Positions 1-9,119 of a DNA stretch of 64,000 nucleotides are shown here, piece by piece. Each line of letters opens with the position of its first letter. Position 1 is the first letter of the stretch. The position numbers were made by a program, and so were the translations under genes. The notes beneath the pieces were generated by a model. It saw only the letters and a program-made list of their open reading frames with translations, was not told the DNA's origin and did not search any database. The stretch spans positions 1 to 64,000 of the forward strand of contig PCCS01000048.1 of NCBI GenBank assembly GCA_002731825.1, read 5' to 3'. The stretch is from Myxococcales bacterium. Its GTDB lineage: Bacteria > Myxococcota_A > Bradymonadia > UBA7976 > UBA1532.

Positions 1-1
1 T

Positions 2-160
2 TATCTGCCTGACGTACGCTGCGCATCTCATCTGCAGCTCGCTGAATTTATGGAGAAAAACCGTCATCTTGAAAATCGGTCACAGAAGATACCGCGCCGG
101 TTTAGATCCATGTCTCGCTACAAGGTCAAACAGTGGTTTAAAAGCCTGAAATCAAAGTAA
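2..160 (+). CDS. C-terminal end of an unidentified protein (partial)
   Basis: An open frame runs in from the left edge and stops with TAA at 158-160, giving 52 residues. The tail is strongly basic and ends KQWFKSLKSK. No family can be recognised from this fragment. It points toward the M6 protease gene, so the two are tail to tail, with an A/T-rich hairpin between them that may terminate both. Confidence 0.5.
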   Translation, partial: YLPDVRCASHLQLAEFMEKNRHLENRSQKIPRRFRSMSRYKVKQWFKSLKSK

Positions 161-194
161 GCAGGTACAAAAACAGCGGCAAATTAATAGAACG

Positions 195-223
195 AAAAAG
201 CCTGAATTTCGAAACTGCTTTTT
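195..223. terminator. Possible bidirectional terminator hairpin
   Basis: Arms AAAAAGC (195-201) and GCTTTTT (217-223) flank a 15-base loop. The hairpin gives a T run on either strand and sits between two convergent genes ending at 160 (+) and 236 (-). The stem is short and A/T rich, so this is only a candidate. Confidence 0.35.
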
Positions 224-235
224 GCAAGCGTGTTT

Positions 236-1498
236 TTAGGGACGAGTGAGCACCACCGTATCGGTCATCGACGTGCGTGACACAATCTCGACTCGCACCC
301 CATCGACCACCACCGATTGACCGGGTGTCAGCGGGATACGGTCATGCATCACTTCGATAATGCCGCGACCTGTGGGCAGCGCGCCGTCAACCAAACTGAC
401 AACGACACCGGTGTCTTGCAGACCAATGTCATAGCCGATGGCGCGCCGGCTCTCGACGACAACCACCCTGGCACCCGCGGATCGGACCATGGCTGCCTTT
501 AAGCCACCGATGCTCTCAATGGGCGTCAATTGAATCTCCGAGTCGAGTCCATCACAAATAATCTGATCGTCATCGAGCCAGCCTAATTGCCAACGCTCCC
601 AAGCGAGAAACTCCGGTGCGCTGCTGTTGATTAAGTCCATGACGCTAAAGGGTCGAGTAAACCCATCTGGGCCATCGAAGGAATACAGGTCGGGCAGGCC
701 CATGGAATGACCCAACTCATGATTGAGCCATTGACTGCCCCAAAATAATAAATCTGCACCCGAGGTCACCCCATTGGTGAAAGCCCGCCCATCGGCCACC
801 AGTGCATACTCGGGAATGCCCATCCAGGTGGGTCCATACCCAATATCCTGAGCATTGGGTGCGGCCATGACGACCACCACGTCAGTAGACGAGAAATCAA
901 AGGCGGGGTCAGCTGCACGCACGGCCTCATCCATAAAGGCCCGATGACCAGCAAAACTGGTGAGGCCGGCAGCATAGTGAGCCGCATTTTCTTGCAAGGG
1001 CAGCCAAACCAAGTGCGGGTCTAAAATGAGATCCATTCGGCCATAGGAATTGGCCGTAAAGAACGCTTCGGCGCCCGGTGATAGCAATTGGAAGACCTCT
1101 TCAGGCGTCCGGTCACTGGTGACATCAGCGAATTCAGCAAAGAGAATGGTCGCTCGTACAACACCTATAGACTGGAGACGTGCATTGGGCGTTGGAAAAC
1201 CAACCCCGACGGCAGACCCACCCGAAAAACCGATGCGGCACCCATCAGGGTGATTGCCGATGGCGCTGTCTGGGCTCCTTGAATCTAAAAGGGCATCTTG
1301 GACTGAATTCATATCAGGTGCTGATTGGGCATCTCGACTCGCGTTTGAATCTGTCGGTACATGGGCATCCACCGCAGTGTCCACGGCAATGACATCTAGA
1401 GACGCGCCATCCCCTGGGTCAGTCTGACCAAGGGTTTCGCCGTCGCAGGCAGCCATCAGCCAGACCAGCAAGAATAGACTTATCTCGATCCGACTCAT
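236..1498 (-). CDS. M6-type zinc metalloprotease lipoprotein
   Basis: The product is about 420 residues. I start at ATG 1498 because GGAG lies about 7 bases upstream and the N-terminus then becomes a lipoprotein signal with lipobox Cys at residue 18 (MAAC); the frame stays open further upstream, but without signal-peptide character. A roughly 60-residue Asp/Ser-rich tether follows. The catalytic domain carries HELGHSMGLPDLY near residue 260, the HExxH zinc motif followed by the downstream Gly/Asp pattern of M6 (immune inhibitor A-like) peptidases. The likely role is a cell-surface protease. The gene stands alone on the minus strand, divergent from yigZ. Family assignment is by motif only. Confidence 0.8.
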   Translation of the reverse strand: MSRIEISLFLLVWLMAACDGETLGQTDPGDGASLDVIAVDTAVDAHVPTDSNASRDAQSAPDMNSVQDALLDSRSPDSAIGNHPDGCRIGFSGGSAVGVGFPTPNARLQSIGVVRATILFAEFADVTSDRTPEEVFQLLSPGAEAFFTANSYGRMDLILDPHLVWLPLQENAAHYAAGLTSFAGHRAFMDEAVRAADPAFDFSSTDVVVVMAAPNAQDIGYGPTWMGIPEYALVADGRAFTNGVTSGADLLFWGSQWLNHELGHSMGLPDLYSFDGPDGFTRPFSVMDLINSSAPEFLAWERWQLGWLDDDQIICDGLDSEIQLTPIESIGGLKAAMVRSAGARVVVVESRRAIGYDIGLQDTGVVVSLVDGALPTGRGIIEVMHDRIPLTPGQSVVVDGVRVEIVSRTSMTDTVVLTRP

Positions 1499-1695
1499 CA
1501 AACACTCCACTTCATTGGTAAACCATAGAATGGCCCATGGCCTCTCTGCAAGACCGGCTTCATTGGTTAAACGACCGACGGAGAGGATTGGTCCCACTTC
1601 ATGATCGACCAAGGGACGCCCGTGACTCACCATAAAAAACCTGCCGTATCAAAAAAAGTGGTCAGGCTGTCTGCGAGTGAGGCTAGACTCGGCTT

Positions 1696-2304
1696 ATGGC
1701 GAGCTATCAGACCATCGCAGAGCCCCTTCATGTGCCCGCGGAGACCATCAATGGCTCTCGCTTCATCACCGATGTTTATCCCGCCTCATCTGAGGCTCAA
1801 GCATTGGCTGCAGTCCAAGGGATTCGCGCTCAATACCCAGATGCCTCGCACCACTGTTGGGCCTACCGGTTCCATCACCAAAACCAAATTCGCTCATCTG
1901 ATGATGGCGAGCCGGGCGGCAGCGCTGGCCGACCCATTCTCGCTCAAATTGAAGGGCATGACCTCTTCGATATCGTCGTTGTCGTTACACGGTATTTTGG
2001 AGGCACAAAACTGGGCGTCGGTGGTTTGATTCGAGCCTATGGTGGCAGTGCAGGCAAAGCGCTCGACCAGGTACAAACGGCAGAAATACACGAAACAGAG
2101 GCTCTAGAAATTAAATTTTCTTATGATTTAACCAAGGCGGTAGAGGGCGTGCTGCGCCAATATCAACTGGCACCAACGAACACGGATTTCGATGACCGCG
2201 TCCGTATGGAAATCCATGTCCCAATTGAGTCTATAAATGACCTAAAGCAGGCCTTGATACAACAAACCTCAGGGCGCATTCAATTTCCCTCATCAACGAC
2301 ATGA
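1696..2304 (+). CDS. yigZ: YigZ/IMPACT family protein
   Basis: The 202-residue protein has the two-domain layout of the UPF0029/IMPACT family. The N-terminal domain carries the hallmark DDGEPGGSAGRPIL and the stretch VTRYFGGTKLGVGGLIRAYG; the C-terminal ~70 residues form the small ferredoxin-like domain (DUF1949). Bacterial members are poorly characterised, with proposed roles around translation or stress, while eukaryotic IMPACT regulates GCN2. The length matches the family (about 200). The gene is divergent from the protease, and no operon partner is evident. Confidence 0.9.
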   Translation: MASYQTIAEPLHVPAETINGSRFITDVYPASSEAQALAAVQGIRAQYPDASHHCWAYRFHHQNQIRSSDDGEPGGSAGRPILAQIEGHDLFDIVVVVTRYFGGTKLGVGGLIRAYGGSAGKALDQVQTAEIHETEALEIKFSYDLTKAVEGVLRQYQLAPTNTDFDDRVRMEIHVPIESINDLKQALIQQTSGRIQFPSSTT

Positions 2305-2388
2305 TCAGGCCAGATTCTTTACAACCCATCATAAACTATTTAGACACTATTTAGCGCAATATGGAGCGGGGCTATAAAGGGCATACCT

Positions 2389-4314
2389 ATGTTTGACTCA
2401 TCAATCCGATCGAAGGCGAACAAGAGCTTGGGATTTTGTAAAAAGTCACCTTTGACTCTTTTCTCATGGTGGCATGCCGCCCTTCTCTTTTTGATCAGCG
2501 GCTGTGGCGCATCGGTGGGCGTTGTGTGTATCTCCCACGATGATTGTCGCGGCTCGCTTCTGTGTAATGCGGAAAAGGTGTGTATGCCTCAAGGTGAGGT
2601 TGCTGCAGCCTGTTCCACATCGAAGCCGTGCCAAAAAAGAGGTCTATGCAAAGCCTGGCCTGCATACAAGATCCCGAATATCGACTACTCAACCGAGCCG
2701 ACGGCCTATAAAGACAATCTCAAGGTCTGCTTGGAAAAAGGCACATGCTCTATATCCGAGCCCGCAGACCGACTGAAGGACAGTTCGGAGCTTGTAGGGG
2801 CTTGTGTCGCCTCTGCTGTCACCTGTGAACGCTCAGAAAAATGCAAAATCGATGGGTATTGCCGCTATAGCGAAAAGACACATCAATGCGTCGTCGGCGG
2901 CTGTAAATTGTCTAATCTCTGCAAACTCGAAGGTAAATGTACTGCATCAAATGGATCATGTGTAGCAACGGAAAAAGGGTGTCTAAATTCGGATCTATGT
3001 AAGCGAGATGGATTGTGCGGCTGTGATGCAAAAAAGCAAGTTTGCGTCGCTAAAAACAAAGAACATTGTAGCCAATCCCTGGTGTGTCAAACTGGGGGAT
3101 TGTGCGGATTAAAGGAAGGCCAATGCCGACCCAGTTCTCAGGCAGACTGTGAGCGGACAGATGCGTGTAAGAACAAGTCAGCATGTCATTACGACGGCAC
3201 GAGCTGCATCAAATTGACCGATGAAATCTGCCAGACGTACAAAGCATGTAAACAGTCGGGGCTTTGTAAAGCGAACAAAGGGAAATCGGCGTGCATTGCA
3301 TCAGCCATCGGGGATTGTCGGCAGTCGACAGACTGTAAGACAAAGGGTCACTGCACAGCCCGTGATGGACGCTGCCGACTCGCGGCATCTGCGGACTGCG
3401 TGTTTACTACTGGATGTTCAAAATCGGGACTCTGCTCTTTTCGCGGCGGTCGATGTGAAGCTCTGTCCCGAGATGATTGTCAGCGCTCAGAAAAATGCCG
3501 CGAAGAAGGGCTTTGTTCTCCGGTCGGAGGCGCATGCCTTGCGGCCAAAAAATCGGATTGTAGGAATACCATTCGATGTTTGAATTATGGCGAGTGTACC
3601 GCAGGCGGTGGCGAATGTCGTATCGGGGGTCGCGCTGATTGCAGTCAATCAAAACTATGCAAGAATGATGGAGCATGCAGCTTTGATCAAGAGCGGAGCG
3701 AGGACGGGGAGGAGTATCTACCCATGTGCATCGCAAAATCCTCCAAGGACTGCTCTCAAAGTGCTGCTTGCAAAAAAGAAGGACTGTGTTCCTACAGCAA
3801 AAAAGAGGACAGGTGCCTACGACTGAGTGATGACGATTGCGCGCGTTCGAATATGTGTCGCGAGGAAGGTCAATGTCTGGCCATACCTAACGCAGATGAA
3901 GATGCGGATTATTCAGGTATAGACGGGGTGGAATGCGTAAGTAAATCAGACCGAGATGAGCAATTGGCTGAGATGAGAAGCAGCGCGGAGCAAGAGAAAG
4001 CTGGAGAACAATGGCGGGTCCGTTTAGTGCAACTACATAAGAGTTACGGAGTGCCCCGTTTGTTCAGGCAGGCCTGGGGGACCATGGAGAAAATAGCAAC
4101 GATTTGTCGTATGGCAAGCTATGCCAATGTTCGTTGTGACTGGAGTGATCTCAACAATAAGAACACAGCGCTAGAGCGTCTGGAGTTCGTGTGCGAAATG
4201 GCCGTCGGTCTGGGCGAAGGGGAGCGACAACTCGGGATAATGGAGGAGACATTTTACCTGTCATCTCAGGTCTACAAACACTGTTTCTCAGATGATCGGC
4301 CCGGCGGATATTAA
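2389..4314 (+). CDS. Cys-rich tandem-repeat lipoprotein (14 repeats)
   Basis: This 641-residue protein begins with a basic segment and a hydrophobic stretch ending in LLFLISGCG, a plausible lipobox. From about residue 76 to 520 it contains roughly 14 tandem units of ~26 residues with the pattern C-x5-C-x3-G-x-C-x5-7-C, for example CRQSTDCKTKGHC and CQRSEKCREEGLC, spaced by D or S rich linkers. All four cysteines per unit are conserved, so each unit probably forms disulfides outside the cytoplasm. The C-terminal ~120 residues lack repeats and look helical. I know comparable Cys-repeat proteins in myxobacterial genomes but no established function. It is a single gene with no evident operon. Confidence 0.75.
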   Translation: MFDSSIRSKANKSLGFCKKSPLTLFSWWHAALLFLISGCGASVGVVCISHDDCRGSLLCNAEKVCMPQGEVAAACSTSKPCQKRGLCKAWPAYKIPNIDYSTEPTAYKDNLKVCLEKGTCSISEPADRLKDSSELVGACVASAVTCERSEKCKIDGYCRYSEKTHQCVVGGCKLSNLCKLEGKCTASNGSCVATEKGCLNSDLCKRDGLCGCDAKKQVCVAKNKEHCSQSLVCQTGGLCGLKEGQCRPSSQADCERTDACKNKSACHYDGTSCIKLTDEICQTYKACKQSGLCKANKGKSACIASAIGDCRQSTDCKTKGHCTARDGRCRLAASADCVFTTGCSKSGLCSFRGGRCEALSRDDCQRSEKCREEGLCSPVGGACLAAKKSDCRNTIRCLNYGECTAGGGECRIGGRADCSQSKLCKNDGACSFDQERSEDGEEYLPMCIAKSSKDCSQSAACKKEGLCSYSKKEDRCLRLSDDDCARSNMCREEGQCLAIPNADEDADYSGIDGVECVSKSDRDEQLAEMRSSAEQEKAGEQWRVRLVQLHKSYGVPRLFRQAWGTMEKIATICRMASYANVRCDWSDLNNKNTALERLEFVCEMAVGLGEGERQLGIMEETFYLSSQVYKHCFSDDRPGGY

Positions 4315-4567
4315 TTTTTTGGGCAGGTAAAAAACAGGCGACTTCCCGGCGCAAACTCACACCTTTTCTGTCTTTTTTTGAACTAACTTACAGCTATTTC
4401 ACCATCACGATGCACTTCGATGGTTACCCTGTGGTTGCCGGTCATTGATAGCGAACTCATAACAGGCCAAAAGCAAGGTACACCCACTGTGATTCTGACT
4501 TCACAATATAGGGGTCGGACTGTAATGTAGCGGGCATCCATCAGCATAAAACAACCAAGGAGTCGGC

Positions 4568-5281
4568 ATGGTAGACGTAATTTCTAGGCCAGACAGCACA
4601 CCAAAATTGACTTTAATTTATGCAAAGATGCAGGCGTTGGCCGAACCCGCGCGAATGCTTCTCAGCTATGCTGGCCTCGCCTTCGAGGATGTCTACGCCT
4701 GGGACTATTACGACAAAGGGTGGCGCGACGGTGCTAAGCAAGAGACGCCCTTTGGACAGGTGCCGGTCTTGGTGGTCGACGGAACAGTCAGCATCGATCA
4801 GTCCGGGGCAATTCAACGCTATTTATCGCGCTTGACGGGGACGTGTCCTGCAGACCCACTCATCGCCGCACAGGCCGATGCACTCTGCGACAATGCGGGC
4901 GAGCTGTTCGTCATTTCGAATCCAGTCGCCAACTTCTTTACAGGTGAGCGCTTTGAAGACCGAGTCGCTTCGTTCAAAGCGTCATTTGCAAATCGACTCA
5001 AGTTTTTCTCACGGAGCTTATCTTCCTACGATAGTGGTCCCTTTTTCTTCGGTGACAAACCGCTGTTCTGCGATTTCACGATTTTTCATCATTTCCAAAT
5101 CGCCGAAGCCCTTGATTCGACTATTTTTCGTGAGTACCCGGACGTGCAGACGTTTATGGATGCCATGGCCACCCTACCTGGCATGGCCGACTATCTTTCA
5201 AATAGAGCACAGCTGATAGATGTGGGTACGGCGCCTGTCTTGTTGAAAAATGGAACCCGTATTAAGCCGGGATTTAACTAA
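4568..5281 (+). CDS. Glutathione S-transferase family protein
   Basis: The protein has 237 residues. The N-terminal half is a thioredoxin-like GST domain: a beta strand (LTLIYAKMQ), the cis-Pro motif FGQVPVLVVDG, and the glutathione gamma-glutamyl contact QSGAIQRYL. An all-helical C-terminal domain follows (NRLKFFSRSL..., FFFGDKPLFCDFTIFHHF). The arrangement resembles sigma-type GSTs. A strong AAGGAG site lies about 7 bases before ATG 4568. The activity is presumably glutathione conjugation or peroxide reduction, with unknown substrate. It is convergent with the next gene, only 6 bases away. Confidence 0.85.
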   Translation: MVDVISRPDSTPKLTLIYAKMQALAEPARMLLSYAGLAFEDVYAWDYYDKGWRDGAKQETPFGQVPVLVVDGTVSIDQSGAIQRYLSRLTGTCPADPLIAAQADALCDNAGELFVISNPVANFFTGERFEDRVASFKASFANRLKFFSRSLSSYDSGPFFFGDKPLFCDFTIFHHFQIAEALDSTIFREYPDVQTFMDAMATLPGMADYLSNRAQLIDVGTAPVLLKNGTRIKPGFN

Positions 5282-5287
5282 CGGCCA

Positions 5288-5929
5288 TTAGAAGTTATAG
5301 CCCATGCCGACTTGAATGTTGGGCATGAACGATCCGAAGAAAAAGCTGTCGTCGATATTATCGAGCCGCTGTTTTCGATCAGCGGCTGTCAATGCGCCTG
5401 ATTCGCCCGCGTCGGGGCCTTTATCAAAGGAAATGCGTGGCCCAACGGATTGAAGCCAGCCGACATCAAATCCAAAAGTAAAGCCGCTCTGAGTCCCCAC
5501 TCCGGTCCCAATGCCCAAATAGCCCACAGGCAACATTGGGTAATCGACCGCAAAGATATTGCCAGAGCCATCGTCGAGCCGGTGCTCGATTTGGCCTAAC
5601 GCGAAACCGGTCACTACTCGAAACCAAGAGGCGCTTACGATAGGGCGGAAATTCACGAAGCCACCGAGCCAAAGGGCGCGGGAGCGAAGCACATAATCTT
5701 GGTTTGCCACGTCGATATCGTAACGGCCTTCTGGATTACCTCCGATGGAGAATTGCCACGTCGTCTGAATGGATGAATGGCGCGAGACAGTCATCGATCC
5801 ACCAAACGGACTGACGCCAAATAGGATCCCGAAGTCCGCTTGTTCCGCTGTCGTGGAGATTGTTTCTGAGGACGCGCAGGGGGCCAGACATGCCACGAAC
5901 ACGAATCCAAATACAGCCGGTCTGAACAT
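5288..5929 (-). CDS. Outer-membrane beta-barrel protein, unknown function
   Basis: A 213-residue product results from ATG 5929, chosen because GGAGGA lies just upstream; an in-frame ATG eight codons earlier would place that site inside the gene. A signal peptide (FGFVFVACLAPCASS) is followed by alternating hydrophobic/polar strands rich in Gly and aromatic residues, and the protein ends GMGYNF with a C-terminal Phe, the usual signal for BAM-dependent barrel insertion. The size suggests an 8-strand barrel. No specific family was recognised. Confidence 0.7.
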   Translation of the reverse strand: MFRPAVFGFVFVACLAPCASSETISTTAEQADFGILFGVSPFGGSMTVSRHSSIQTTWQFSIGGNPEGRYDIDVANQDYVLRSRALWLGGFVNFRPIVSASWFRVVTGFALGQIEHRLDDGSGNIFAVDYPMLPVGYLGIGTGVGTQSGFTFGFDVGWLQSVGPRISFDKGPDAGESGALTAADRKQRLDNIDDSFFFGSFMPNIQVGMGYNF

Positions 5930-6407
5930 CGTATCGATTCCTCCACTACCCAATGTTATTTGGAGCCAGCTTGGCTTTATGACTGGCCGTCCACCCTCAC
6001 TGACCCGAATCAGCGGACTAACGGTGGATTAGCCAATACAGACAGGAAGATACAGAGTCGGCTGAATTGTTACCGAAAACATCCATAGAACCGACAATGG
6101 CTCAGTAATTAAAATTCTGATTCACGACAAAATACGAGACGGTACGTTCAGACAGATAACGGTGCCTCGGTATCAATTGAGACGACGTTGAACAACGATT
6201 TTTCTGTGGGGTATCAGTCTGAGCGGACTGCAGACGGATTCACTAAGGTCGGTGTGGATACACGCGAGTTAAGCGTTAGGATCTGAAGACCCACTTAGGT
6301 CGACGGTCTAAGAAAACTCGATGGTGCTCCGGTTTTAGACCTGTGCTGGTTCCAACGACGGTCAATGTCATCTGTTGTCCCAACGTGTGGATCTCCTGGT
6401 CGGTGAG
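5930..6407. other. Intergenic, 478 bp, no gene seen
   Basis: The region lies upstream of the barrel gene (Shine-Dalgarno GGAGGA near 5940) and downstream of the DUF1592 gene. I see no convincing reading frame, hairpin with a T run, or repeat in it. Confidence 0.5.
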
Positions 6408-9119
6408 CTAGAGGGCCACGCAGTAACCAAACTCAACTTGGCCATTGGGCTGCAGTAAGCCATTCCACGCCACATTACTAAAAGTGACCACACCTGAATC
6501 CCCGTTTCGGTCGACATTCCAAGAATTATTGATGGTGCCCTCTACATCGAATTGGACCATCCATCCGTCGACGGCCTCATCACTTGTGTTGGTGAGCGTT
6601 ACATAGTTGCAATAGCCGACATCCCAGCGATCTTCGACGATATCGACCTGAATTCGAGGGTCGTTAAGCCCTTCACCATTACCCATGACGGGTGGAACAC
6701 CACAAGCGGGATTCTCTAAATTGTTGGGCGGTCGCGCAGGACTGGCTGCGGCAGGCTCGGCACCCGGCGCCGCAGGAACCAGCTCAACACCAGGCGCATC
6801 ATCTTCTTCATCCGTCCCCGTTCGCCGAATGAAATGCGGTGTGGCCGTGAGCGCTGCAACCACGGACTTGAGGCTCTGCCCATCTCCATTGAAGCGCTCG
6901 GTGAGACGCTCGACATAACAATCAGAATCAAGCCCATCTGTCTCACCAATCCCGAAGCGTAGCCACTGACGCGTATAACACGCCCTGGCCTCTGCATCGT
7001 CTGCAAGGGTATCAGCAAGCTCGGCTAATCCGTTGAATGGGGTCTCGTCACCTGAGAGACGAACCAATGCCCCACCCGCATCAACGTCGCGGCCTCCATC
7101 TTGAGCACGGAAGCGGCCAATACCATCATAGTTTTCAAATCCTAAACCGATGGGATCGATCAGTCGATGGCAGCCTTGGCATTGAGCGTTTTCAGTGTGC
7201 GCGGCAAAACGTTCTCGGGTACTTAGATCCGGGTCGAAGGCCGGAGGTGTGATGTCGAGACCATCGGGAGGAGGTTGCAACTCGTTGCACAATAAACGCT
7301 CTCGGACAATGACGCCTCGGTGAATGGGCGATGACGACGTGGGCGATGCATGTGTCGTCAGAAATGAACCATGACTGAGAATGCCTGCGGTTCGAGTCGG
7401 CGCTGTCTCCACCTTAAGAAAGCCGTCTGCGTTGACTTCGCCCTCGCCCAGGGGAATGCCATAATACTCAGATAGCTCATCGTTTAGCCAACTGCTGTCC
7501 GACTGAAATAGCTGCGCCATTGATTCATTTCTGCGCCAAAGATCACCCACGAAATGATTTGTCTCCTCGAGCATAGCTTCGCGTAATTCGAAATAGAGAG
7601 CTGCATAGATCTCCGAGTCCCGAACGACCTGCATCAACATGTCGAGATGGAGCCAACGTAGGACGAAATTTTGGACCATGGACACACTGCGTTCGTCAGC
7701 GAGCATGCGTGCGGTCTGCGCCGCGATGACATCGGGTTCAAGCAGGCGTCCGTCGACCGCCACGGAAAATAACTCCTCATCGGGCATAGTCTGCCACAGG
7801 AGATACGACAGACCAGTCGCTATCTCATAGGGTGTCAGAACAAAATCAGCACCCTCACGTCGCCCTAATTCGCTTCGATAAAGGAAATGAGGTGATTGCA
7901 GCATCGCCACAATGATCCAGCGAATCCCTTGCTCAAAGCACTCTTGCCGAACGACGAGTGTGTAGAGGTCGCGATACGCGCTGATTTCATCTGCTGTCAG
8001 TGGTCTCCGGTATGCCTTTAGACCGAATTGCGCGATAAACCGATGGGCGCAATTGATGTCACCATCGGCTATGTCACACGGGATGAGACTCGCGATATCG
8101 ACCTCTTCGGCCATACTTTCGGCAAGTTCTCTATATTGATTGGCCAGGAGTCCGGACACATCGAGTCGTTCTGGGTGATTCTCAAATCCGTGCTCAACAC
8201 TGTCTGCAACAAAGGCGCCCTTGGCATCGATGTCAACGCCAATGAGATCCCGAATGGTATTCTGAAATTCAACGTGGGACAGTCGACGAAGCATTCGGCG
8301 ACCAGGGGACAACTCACCGCCACAGTCTGGATCTGGGTCAACGGGAGACCCGATATCCCGTCCACAGTCATCGACGTCGTCTAGAATACGACCGACCAGC
8401 TCGCGCAGGATGTCATACTCCGCCGATCCAACCTGAATCAGAGTGCCACCCGCATGCCCATCGGGGAAGCGTCCCGTCGGTTTGAGCAAAATCAGTGGGG
8501 TGTCGTCGTGTTGTTCGAGGACAACATTTGTAATGGCTGCCAAGTTGTTGGCTGCCCAGTTCGGTGTGTCTCTCGGTTGTAAAACCATCCGCGTACCGGC
8601 AGCTAAACCACCACCTTGGTGACACCCTAAGCAGCGCATCTCAAAGATGGGTTGCCAGGCTTCCTGAACCAAAAAATCCGTGTCTGAGATACAGTTTTCA
8701 CCGCCTGCTCCACCCGCACCACCATCGCCGCCTGCACCGCCGGCACCACCAGTCCCACCTGCGCCGCCGGCACCACCATCGCCGCCGGCACCACCATCGC
8801 CACCGGAACCGCCATCGCCACCATCTCCGCCGGAACCACCGTTGCCGCCGGAACCACCGTTGCCGCCTGCACCGCCGGCACCACCTGTCGCGTCACAAAT
8901 AGGGTCATTTACACACCCTTCGTCGCCACAATCCGTGAGACCATCATCATCGTCATCGACACCATTCTCGCACTCACCGGGGACATCGCCCTCGACAGAG
9001 ACAGCCGCATCAGAGGAGCTTATGCGCCCGGCGTCTTCTCCGCCACACGCCACAGCGCCCAAGAGGCACAAAGCCATCAAAAACAGATTAGAGCTCCGAT
9101 AGTGTGCGGCTAAGGTCAT
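6408..9119 (-). CDS. DUF1587/1595/1592/1588/1585 cytochrome-like lipoprotein with C-terminal CBM2
   Basis: The 903-residue protein has lipobox LLGAVAC (Cys25), an Asp-rich calcium-loop-like segment, then a ~65-residue Gly-Gly linker. A CxxCH heme motif (C163, C166, H167) opens the core. The usual planctomycete/myxobacterial order follows: DUF1587 (~272-335), DUF1595 (~355-418), DUF1592 (~425-552), DUF1588 with a second CxxCH (C647, C650, H651; ~575-672) and DUF1585 (~683-757). After an Ala/Pro linker, residues ~800-903 form a family 2 cellulose-binding module, with spaced Trp residues in RWDVGYCNYVTLTN, DGWMVQF, NNSWNVD and NVAWNG. The family is thought to be surface or periplasmic c-type cytochrome; its function is unproven. 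The start overlaps the DUF1552 stop by ATGA. Confidence 0.9.
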   Translation of the reverse strand: MTLAAHYRSSNLFLMALCLLGAVACGGEDAGRISSSDAAVSVEGDVPGECENGVDDDDDGLTDCGDEGCVNDPICDATGGAGGAGGNGGSGGNGGSGGDGGDGGSGGDGGAGGDGGAGGAGGTGGAGGAGGDGGAGGAGGENCISDTDFLVQEAWQPIFEMRCLGCHQGGGLAAGTRMVLQPRDTPNWAANNLAAITNVVLEQHDDTPLILLKPTGRFPDGHAGGTLIQVGSAEYDILRELVGRILDDVDDCGRDIGSPVDPDPDCGGELSPGRRMLRRLSHVEFQNTIRDLIGVDIDAKGAFVADSVEHGFENHPERLDVSGLLANQYRELAESMAEEVDIASLIPCDIADGDINCAHRFIAQFGLKAYRRPLTADEISAYRDLYTLVVRQECFEQGIRWIIVAMLQSPHFLYRSELGRREGADFVLTPYEIATGLSYLLWQTMPDEELFSVAVDGRLLEPDVIAAQTARMLADERSVSMVQNFVLRWLHLDMLMQVVRDSEIYAALYFELREAMLEETNHFVGDLWRRNESMAQLFQSDSSWLNDELSEYYGIPLGEGEVNADGFLKVETAPTRTAGILSHGSFLTTHASPTSSSPIHRGVIVRERLLCNELQPPPDGLDITPPAFDPDLSTRERFAAHTENAQCQGCHRLIDPIGLGFENYDGIGRFRAQDGGRDVDAGGALVRLSGDETPFNGLAELADTLADDAEARACYTRQWLRFGIGETDGLDSDCYVERLTERFNGDGQSLKSVVAALTATPHFIRRTGTDEEDDAPGVELVPAAPGAEPAAASPARPPNNLENPACGVPPVMGNGEGLNDPRIQVDIVEDRWDVGYCNYVTLTNTSDEAVDGWMVQFDVEGTINNSWNVDRNGDSGVVTFSNVAWNGLLQPNGQVEFGYCVAL
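8700..8885 (-). repeat. Gly-Gly linker coded by GGN triplet-pair repeats
   Basis: About 65 codons of (GGA/GGD/GGS/GGN) repeats lie inside the DUF1592 gene. On the plus strand they read as runs of caccg/gccgcc, a low-complexity tract prone to slippage or misassembly. The product is a flexible spacer between the lipid anchor and the first heme motif. Confidence 0.85.

Noticed and set aside
8680-9102. Plus-strand frames rich in Pro or His opposite the Gly-rich tract
   Set aside because: These are the antisense readings of the GG-repeat linker of the DUF1592 gene.
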